Assembly (NCBI GenBank): GCA_002696275.1
Contig: NZRO01000039.1
Span: 68,831-108,142 of the forward strand
DNA: 39,312 bases
DNA from: Flavobacteriales bacterium
GTDB taxonomy: Bacteria; Bacteroidota; Bacteroidia; Flavobacteriales; BACL11
Direction of reading: 5' to 3'
In this document: positions 34,483 through 39,312 of the stretch, piece by piece
Layout of the letters: every line of letters begins with the position of its first letter
Position numbering within the stretch: position 1 is the stretch's first letter
Made by a program: the position numbers and the translations under genes
The notes under the pieces: generated by a model
The model's database searches: none
Told to the model about the DNA's origin: nothing
Seen by the model: only the letters and a program-made list of their open reading frames with translations

Positions 34483-35789
34483 TGGCAACATTTAAAGTAC
34501 AAGGTGGATTGAAACTAAAAGGAGAGCTTCATCCCCAAGGGGCAAAAAATGAAGCATTACAAGTATTATGTGCTGTGTTACTAACTGCAGAAGAGGTTAT
34601 TATCGAAAATGTTCCTAATATCAGAGATGTAAATATTCTTATTGACCTATTAAGAGATTTAAATGTAAAAGTAAATAAAATTGATAAAGAAACTTATAGT
34701 TTTAAAGCAGATGATGTAAATGTTGATTATTTAACTTCTGATGATTATAAGTATAAAAGTAGTAGAATTAGGGGATCGATTATGATAGTAGGCCCTCTAT
34801 TAGCTAGATATGGAAAAGGGTTCATACCTAGACCAGGAGGGGATAAAATTGGAAGAAGAAGAGTAGATACTCACTTTATTGGATTTGAGAAATTAGGAGC
34901 AAAATTTGAGTATGATAGTAAAGAAGAGTTTTATAGAGTTTCGGCTGAAAAGTTAACAGGCACATATATGTTGTTAGATGAAGCTTCTGTCACTGGAACC
35001 GCGAATATTATAATGACTGCTGTAATGGCGGAAGGTCAGACTATAATATATAATGCTGCCTGTGAACCTTACCTTCAGCAACTTTGTGAGATGCTAAACT
35101 TTATGGGTGCTAATATAACAGGAGTTGGATCTAACTTATTACATATTGAGGGAGTGAAAAGTTTAGATGGATGTAAACACAGAATTCTTCCAGACATGAT
35201 TGAAATAGGGTCCTTCATTGGTCTTGCTGCAATTACAAAATCTGAGATAACTATTAAAAATGTTTCTTACGAAAAATTAGGAGTTATACCATCCGTTTTC
35301 TCTAAACTAGGAATAAAAATGGAACGAAGAGGAGATGATATATTTATACCTAGTCAAGAAAGTTATGAAATTCAAAACTTTATAGATGGTTCTATTTTAA
35401 CAATATCTGACGCTCCATGGCCAGGATTTACTCCTGATTTACTCTCTATTATTCTAGTTGTTGCGTCACAAGCGAAGGGATCGGTACTTATTCATCAAAA
35501 AATGTTTGAATCCAGACTTTTCTTTGTAGATAAGTTAATAGACATGGGAGCTCAAATCATTCTTTGTGATCCACATAGAGCTACCGTCATAGGTGGTAAC
35601 CATGAGGTAAAATTTAAACCCACTACTATGACATCTCCTGATATTAGAGCGGGAGTTTCTCTATTATTAGCTGCTCTGGCGGCGGATGGAGAAAGTACAA
35701 TTCACAATGTAGAGCAGATAGACAGAGGATATCAGAATATTGATAATAGATTAAATGCTATTGGAGCCAAAATCAAAAGAATTGAATAA
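34482..35789 (+). CDS. murA: UDP-N-acetylglucosamine 1-carboxyvinyltransferase
   Basis: 435 residues with the inside-out alpha/beta barrel of the EPSP synthase family. It transfers enolpyruvate from PEP to UDP-GlcNAc, the first committed step of peptidoglycan synthesis. GELHPQGAKNEAL holds the Lys22/Asn23 substrate pair, and RIRGSIMIVGPLLARYGKG leads into the catalytic loop. That loop reads RPGGDKIGRRR: the usual catalytic cysteine (Cys115 in E. coli) is Asp121. Cys-to-Asp at this position is the known natural cause of fosfomycin insensitivity in mycobacteria and chlamydiae, so this enzyme should be active but resistant. It is translationally coupled to the DUF4290 gene. Confidence 0.95.
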   Translation: MATFKVQGGLKLKGELHPQGAKNEALQVLCAVLLTAEEVIIENVPNIRDVNILIDLLRDLNVKVNKIDKETYSFKADDVNVDYLTSDDYKYKSSRIRGSIMIVGPLLARYGKGFIPRPGGDKIGRRRVDTHFIGFEKLGAKFEYDSKEEFYRVSAEKLTGTYMLLDEASVTGTANIIMTAVMAEGQTIIYNAACEPYLQQLCEMLNFMGANITGVGSNLLHIEGVKSLDGCKHRILPDMIEIGSFIGLAAITKSEITIKNVSYEKLGVIPSVFSKLGIKMERRGDDIFIPSQESYEIQNFIDGSILTISDAPWPGFTPDLLSIILVVASQAKGSVLIHQKMFESRLFFVDKLIDMGAQIILCDPHRATVIGGNHEVKFKPTTMTSPDIRAGVSLLLAALAADGESTIHNVEQIDRGYQNIDNRLNAIGAKIKRIE

Positions 35790-35809
35790 GAAAAAATTCT
35801 ATACATTGC

Positions 35810-35839
35810 TTGTGAAATCTCTTTCCTTCTCTAATTTTG
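35810..35839 (+). promoter_or_regulatory. Promoter for grpE-dnaJ-natAB
   Basis: TTG at 35810-35812, a 19-base spacer, and TAATTTTG at 35832-35839: a full Bacteroidota promoter at ideal spacing, giving a leader of about 78 bases. The -7 box overlaps a palindrome (next entry). Confidence 0.65.
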
Positions 35840-35853
35840 TCACATGACAAAAT
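35834..35853 (+). promoter_or_regulatory. Perfect palindrome over the grpE promoter, candidate operator
   Basis: ATTTTGTCA (35834-35842), CA, TGACAAAAT (35845-35853): nine-base perfect arms with a two-base centre. It covers most of the -7 box and the predicted transcription start, where a dimeric repressor would block initiation. It is not the CIRCE/HrcA site. Confidence 0.5.
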
Positions 35854-35922
35854 GTCCTTAATTTCTATTTGGCAAAGTATTTTCAACAATATCTATTGTA
35901 CAACTAAAATAGCATAAAAAAA

Positions 35923-36426
35923 ATGGCGAAAAAGAAAAAAAAAGAAGTGACAGAAGAAGTAGAAAAAAAGATTCCGAAAGAGGAATCTAAAAATATTCCC
36001 TCTCTAAAAGAATTACTAGCTGAAGAAAAAGATAAAAATCTACGATTATTCGCAGAGTTCGAAAACTTTAGAAAAAGAACAGCTAGAGAAAAATTAGAGC
36101 TATTTTCCACTGCAAATAAAGACATTTTGACTGCTTTATTACCAGTTCTTGACAATTTTGAAAGGTCAATTATAGCGAACAACTATACTGAAGAAGATGG
36201 CCCTGTTTTAATATATAAACAATTAAAAACTGAACTAGAGAAAAAGGGATTAAAAGAAATGGAAGATCCTACAGGAAATGTATTAGATACTGAGTTTCAT
36301 GAAGCCATAACTAATATTCCCGCTCCTTCAGAAGAACAAAAAGGAAAGATTATTGATACTGTAGAAAAAGGATATCTACTAGCAGATAAGGTATTAAGAT
36401 ATGCTAAAGTTGTTGTAGGAAATTAA
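35923..36426 (+). CDS. grpE: Nucleotide exchange factor GrpE
   Basis: 167 residues: a Lys/Glu-rich disordered N-terminus (about 1-30), a long helix for the dimer coiled coil (about 30-85, LKELLAEEKDKNLRLFAEFENFRKRTAREK), and the C-terminal beta-wing that contacts DnaK (about 105-167, with DTEFHEAIT and GKIIDTVEKGYLLADKVLRYAKVVV). It releases ADP from DnaK. It is slightly shorter than E. coli GrpE (197). First gene of an operon with dnaJ (six bases downstream); a palindrome at its promoter suggests repression outside stress. Confidence 0.95.
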   Translation: MAKKKKKEVTEEVEKKIPKEESKNIPSLKELLAEEKDKNLRLFAEFENFRKRTAREKLELFSTANKDILTALLPVLDNFERSIIANNYTEEDGPVLIYKQLKTELEKKGLKEMEDPTGNVLDTEFHEAITNIPAPSEEQKGKIIDTVEKGYLLADKVLRYAKVVVGN

Positions 36427-36432
36427 TTTATT

Positions 36433-37548
36433 ATGTCGAAAAGAGATTATTACGAAATATTAGGAGTTAGTAAAAGTGCTAACGAAAAAGAGATAAAGAA
36501 AGCGTATAGAAAACTAGCTATCAAATATCATCCAGATAAAAATCCTGGAGATAAAACTGCAGAAGAAAAATTTAAAGAGGCAGCAGAAGCGTATGATGTA
36601 CTATCTACTCCAGAGAAGAAACAAAGATATGATCAGTTTGGCCATGCTGGAATGGGGGGAGCCGGAAGAGGTGGATTTGGTGGAGGTGGAATGAATATGG
36701 ATGATATATTCTCTCAATTTGGAGATATCTTTGGTGGAGGTGGATTTGGAGGGTTCGGAGGAGGAAGCCAACGAAGGAGAGTAAAAGGAAGTAATCTAAG
36801 GATTAGAGTAAATTTGACCTTAAAAGATGTTGTTGAAGGGGTAGATAAGAAAATAAAAGTAAGAAAACTTGTATTAGCTGAGGGAGTAACTTACTCTACA
36901 TGCACAAATTGTAATGGAAGTGGTCAAGTTACTCGCATAAGCAACACTATTCTTGGTCAAATGCAAACATCTACTACTTGCCCAGCCTGTAATGGTACAG
37001 GTAAAAAAATCGAAAAAAAACCTCCAGGAGCTGATCAAAATGGAATGATCCAAAAAGAGGAAACTGTAGAAATTTCAATACCAGCAGGTGTTGAAGATGG
37101 AATGCAGATGAAAGTAAGTGGAAAAGGAAATGCGGCTCCAGTAAATGGAATAAATGGTGATTTATTAGTTGTTATTTCCGTTGAAGAACATCCAGATTTA
37201 GTGAGAGATTCTTCAAACAATCTACACTATGATAAATATATTAGTTTTTCAGAAGCTGTTTTAGGAACATCTACAGAAATACCTACTGTAAGTGGAAAAG
37301 TAAAAATAAAAATAGAAGCAGGAACACAAAGTGGTAAAACTTTGAGACTTAAAGGTAAAGGGGTTCCTTCTGTAGAAGGATATAGAACAGGAGATATATT
37401 AGTACATATAAATGTTTGGACTCCACAAGATTTAACAAAAGAAGAGAAGCAATTCTTTGAAAAACATTCTGACTCTGAGAATTTTACTCCTAATCCAAAG
37501 AAATCAGACAAATCATTTTTTGACAAAGTAAAAGAAATGTTTGGATAA
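36433..37548 (+). CDS. dnaJ: Chaperone DnaJ with only half the zinc-finger region
   Basis: 371 residues: J domain 1-65 with the HPD tripeptide at 33-35, Gly/Phe-rich linker (about 69-112), a zinc region, and two C-terminal beta domains. E. coli DnaJ has four CxxCxGxG repeats; here there are two, CTNCNGSGQ (Cys157, Cys160) and CPACNGTGK (Cys183, Cys186). Their context ([14 protein letters not shown]) matches repeats 2 and 3, which form zinc centre II; repeats 1 and 4 are replaced by [11 protein letters not shown] and [10 protein letters not shown]. It still should stimulate DnaK and hand over clients. The reading frame is intact, so this is a true variant, which I believe is shared by many flavobacteria. 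Confidence 0.95.
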   Translation: MSKRDYYEILGVSKSANEKEIKKAYRKLAIKYHPDKNPGDKTAEEKFKEAAEAYDVLSTPEKKQRYDQFGHAGMGGAGRGGFGGGGMNMDDIFSQFGDIFGGGGFGGFGGGSQRRRVKGSNLRIRVNLTLKDVVEGVDKKIKVRKLVLAEGVTYSTCTNCNGSGQVTRISNTILGQMQTSTTCPACNGTGKKIEKKPPGADQNGMIQKEETVEISIPAGVEDGMQMKVSGKGNAAPVNGINGDLLVVISVEEHPDLVRDSSNNLHYDKYISFSEAVLGTSTEIPTVSGKVKIKIEAGTQSGKTLRLKGKGVPSVEGYRTGDILVHINVWTPQDLTKEEKQFFEKHSDSENFTPNPKKSDKSFFDKVKEMFG

Positions 37549-37550
37549 AT

Positions 37551-38447
37551 ATGACAAACAACATTCTGATAGCAAGAAACATAATAAAACAATATGAAAA
37601 CCATTTTGCTTTAGATGATGTAAGTATTACTATTTCAAGAGGAAGTATTTATGGTCTACTAGGACCTAATGGGGCGGGTAAAAGCACATTAATGAAGATT
37701 ATAAATCAGATTACTGCTGCAGATAGTGGAGAAGTTATTTTGGATGGAGAACAACTTCAAAGAAAACATATATCTAGAATCGGATATCTTCCAGAAGAAA
37801 GAGGTTTATATAAAAAAATGAAGGTTGGTGAACAATCTCTATATTTAGCTCAATTAAAGGGAATGAGTAAGAAAGATGCTTCTAAGAAACTTAAATATTG
37901 GTTTGAAAAACTCGATATTCTCAAGTGGTGGGACAAAAAAGTAGAAGAACTATCAAAAGGAATGGCTCAAAAAATACAATTTGCTGTGACCGTAATTCAC
38001 AAGCCTGATTTACTAATTTTTGATGAACCATTTTCAGGTTTCGATCCTATAAACACTGCTATCATAAGAAACGAGATTCTTGAGTTAAAAAAACAAGGAA
38101 TTTCTATTATTTTTTCCACCCATAGAATGGAATCTGTAGAAGAGATATGTGATGAAATTACTCTTATTAATAATGGAAAATCTATTTTAAATGGAGAAAT
38201 AAACAGTGTGAAAAATGATTTTAAGAATAATACATTTGAGTTTGAATGCGGTTCAGAGAATCTTATTTTAGATAATTTTACATATATAAAACAGGACAGG
38301 AATAAATATTCTGTAGTATTACCAGATGGCAAAAGTTCCAAAGATCTAATTAATGAAATCCTAAAATATACAAATATTCATTCTTTTAAAGAAAAAATTC
38401 CTTCTATGGAAGAGATTTTTATCAAAACAGTACATAATAATGGATAA
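37551..38447 (+). CDS. ABC transporter ATP-binding protein, NatA type
   Basis: 298 residues with Walker A GPNGAGKST (residues 38-46), Q-loop in INQITAADSG region, signature LSKGMAQKIQ, Walker B LLIFDEPFSGFDP and the switch STHRMES. After about residue 215 comes a C-terminal DUF4162-like extension, usual for NatA-type exporters. It is coupled to the permease that follows (eight-base overlap) and starts two bases after the dnaJ stop, so it shares the heat-shock transcript. Candidate cargo includes sodium ions, drugs or lipids; sequence does not decide. Confidence 0.93.
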   Translation: MTNNILIARNIIKQYENHFALDDVSITISRGSIYGLLGPNGAGKSTLMKIINQITAADSGEVILDGEQLQRKHISRIGYLPEERGLYKKMKVGEQSLYLAQLKGMSKKDASKKLKYWFEKLDILKWWDKKVEELSKGMAQKIQFAVTVIHKPDLLIFDEPFSGFDPINTAIIRNEILELKKQGISIIFSTHRMESVEEICDEITLINNGKSILNGEINSVKNDFKNNTFEFECGSENLILDNFTYIKQDRNKYSVVLPDGKSSKDLINEILKYTNIHSFKEKIPSMEEIFIKTVHNNG

Positions 38448-39312
38448 GATTTGGCTAATCATAAAAAGAGAGTATTCTGTAAGAGTACGAAAAAAATCCT
38501 TCATTATTATGACTATTGTTACCCCTATTTTATTGGGGATGATAATATTTGCTCCAAGTTATCTGAGTTCTATAAGTTCAGATTTTGAGCAGGAGGAAAC
38601 AAAAAACATTGCAATTATAGAAAAAGAATCCTTTTTCTCAAATAGACTAATGAATTCTGATCATTTGAATTTTAGTCAAATACCAGAATCAGAAAAGGAA
38701 ATTATTAAAAACAATTTTGAGGAGTCTTCATATCATGCAATAGTAGAAATTGAAAATGAAAAAACTGTAAATATTTTTTCAGATAAACAAACGAGTAAAA
38801 TTATATTAAAAGAGATTGAAAGCAAGATCTACCAGATACTAGAAAGACAAAATTATATAGACGCTAATATTGATATTGAATTACTAAATACACTTTCTCC
38901 ACAGATAACATTCAACAATATTATAGTCACTGATGATGGAAAGGAAACTATTTCAAACTATGAAGTAAAATCTATAATATCTTTTATTTTTGGTTTTCTG
39001 ATTTACATCTTTATTTTTATGTACGGAAGCCTAGTAATGAGAGGTGTTATAGAAGAGAAAACGAACAGAATTGTTGAAGTTATTATTTCATCTGTAAAAC
39101 CCTTTCAACTATTAATAGGTAAAATTATAGGGGTATCACTGGTAGGATTCACTCAATTTTTTCTCTGGATTTTTCTTAGTTTATTAGTAGCAAACATTTT
39201 TGAGACAAGTTTTATAGAAGCAAATCAGATAGGAATATTTGACAATATGAATAACCTCTTAATAGATATTAATATTTTCTCTTTATCCCTTTATTTTTTA
39301 TTCTATTTTCTT
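38440..39312 (+). CDS. ABC-2 type permease, NatB-like, 3'-truncated by the window edge
   Basis: 291 codons are present and the frame is open at the last base. It starts at an ATG overlapping the natA-type stop by eight bases. A first helix (FIIMTIVTPILLGMIIFAPSYLSS) is followed by a long extracytoplasmic domain (about residues 45-185, with NIAIIEKES and HAIVEIENEK), then membrane helices starting near IISFIFGFLIYIFIFMYGS. GVIEEKTNRIVEVIISSVKP is the strongly conserved cytoplasmic coupling loop of the NatB/COG1668 family. It forms the channel of an exporter with the preceding ATPase. Confidence 0.9.
   Translation, partial: MDKIWLIIKREYSVRVRKKSFIIMTIVTPILLGMIIFAPSYLSSISSDFEQEETKNIAIIEKESFFSNRLMNSDHLNFSQIPESEKEIIKNNFEESSYHAIVEIENEKTVNIFSDKQTSKIILKEIESKIYQILERQNYIDANIDIELLNTLSPQITFNNIIVTDDGKETISNYEVKSIISFIFGFLIYIFIFMYGSLVMRGVIEEKTNRIVEVIISSVKPFQLLIGKIIGVSLVGFTQFFLWIFLSLLVANIFETSFIEANQIGIFDNMNNLLIDINIFSLSLYFLFYFL

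Noticed and set aside
35834-35853. CIRCE (HrcA) operator at grpE
   Set aside because: CIRCE is TTAGCACTC-N9-GAGTGCTAA; the palindrome here has a different sequence and a two-base centre.
36433-37548. DnaJ damaged by a deletion
   Set aside because: The frame is intact, both remaining zinc repeats and all other domains are well kept, and the replaced segments look ordered.
1-39312. CRISPR arrays, tRNA or rRNA genes, insertion sequences, prophage
   Set aside because: I found no regularly spaced repeats, cloverleaf-like segments, transposase motifs or phage proteins on either strand by reading; a covariance-model search would be needed to exclude a small RNA gene.

Overview
The window looks like a chromosomal stretch from an AT-rich member of the Bacteroidota, most likely Flavobacteriales. 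Supporting signs are TonB-dependent receptors, type IX secretion (T9SS) C-terminal domains of both type A and type B, a PorV-family barrel, an S46 dipeptidyl-peptidase, a DUF4290-murA pair, a bacterial GGGP synthase, and promoters with the Bacteroidota -7 box TAnnTTTG instead of sigma70 boxes. Shine-Dalgarno motifs are essentially absent. I see no rRNA, tRNA, CRISPR array, insertion sequence or phage genes, and no gene-free stretch longer than about 200 bases. Both ends cut genes: an arginase at the left and an ABC-2 permease at the right.

Layout. 1-6.5 kb: arginase (3' part), an M28 peptidase with PDZ domain, a secreted PD40 propeller, and a large secreted CotH-kinase protein with a T9SS type B tail. 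6.6-11.1 kb: a forward operon of PLP decarboxylase, a putative permuted papain-like protein, a small CxxC protein, a glutaredoxin and a long PurF-type amidophosphoribosyltransferase. 11.1-17.6 kb: mostly reverse genes (small unknown protein, S46 peptidase, OppC-type permease coupled to a GT2 glycosyltransferase, HIT protein, GreA), plus forward ruvC. 17.6-27 kb: a reverse operon of a SusC-like TonB receptor (frameshifted here), a ~1400-residue T9SS-secreted protein and a PorV paralogue, with a good promoter at its start and a hairpin at its end. 27-31.4 kb: a Rieske-like lipoprotein with lost ligands, ahcY, a phosphopantetheinyl transferase, GGGP synthase, PnuC and a NadR-like kinase. 31.4-33.7 kb: a TPP riboswitch controlling a TonB receptor, so a thiamine-uptake locus. 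33.8-39.3 kb: DUF4290-murA, then grpE-dnaJ-natA-natB behind a promoter whose -7 box lies in a perfect palindrome.

The most interesting items are the TonB receptor / giant secreted protein / PorV operon, the TPP-riboswitch locus with a visible alternative fold, the palindrome over the grpE promoter, and the degenerate Rieske-like lipoprotein. Several over-long reading frames begin at TTG codons that are really part of promoter boxes; I moved those starts to the downstream ATG and give the reason in each entry.
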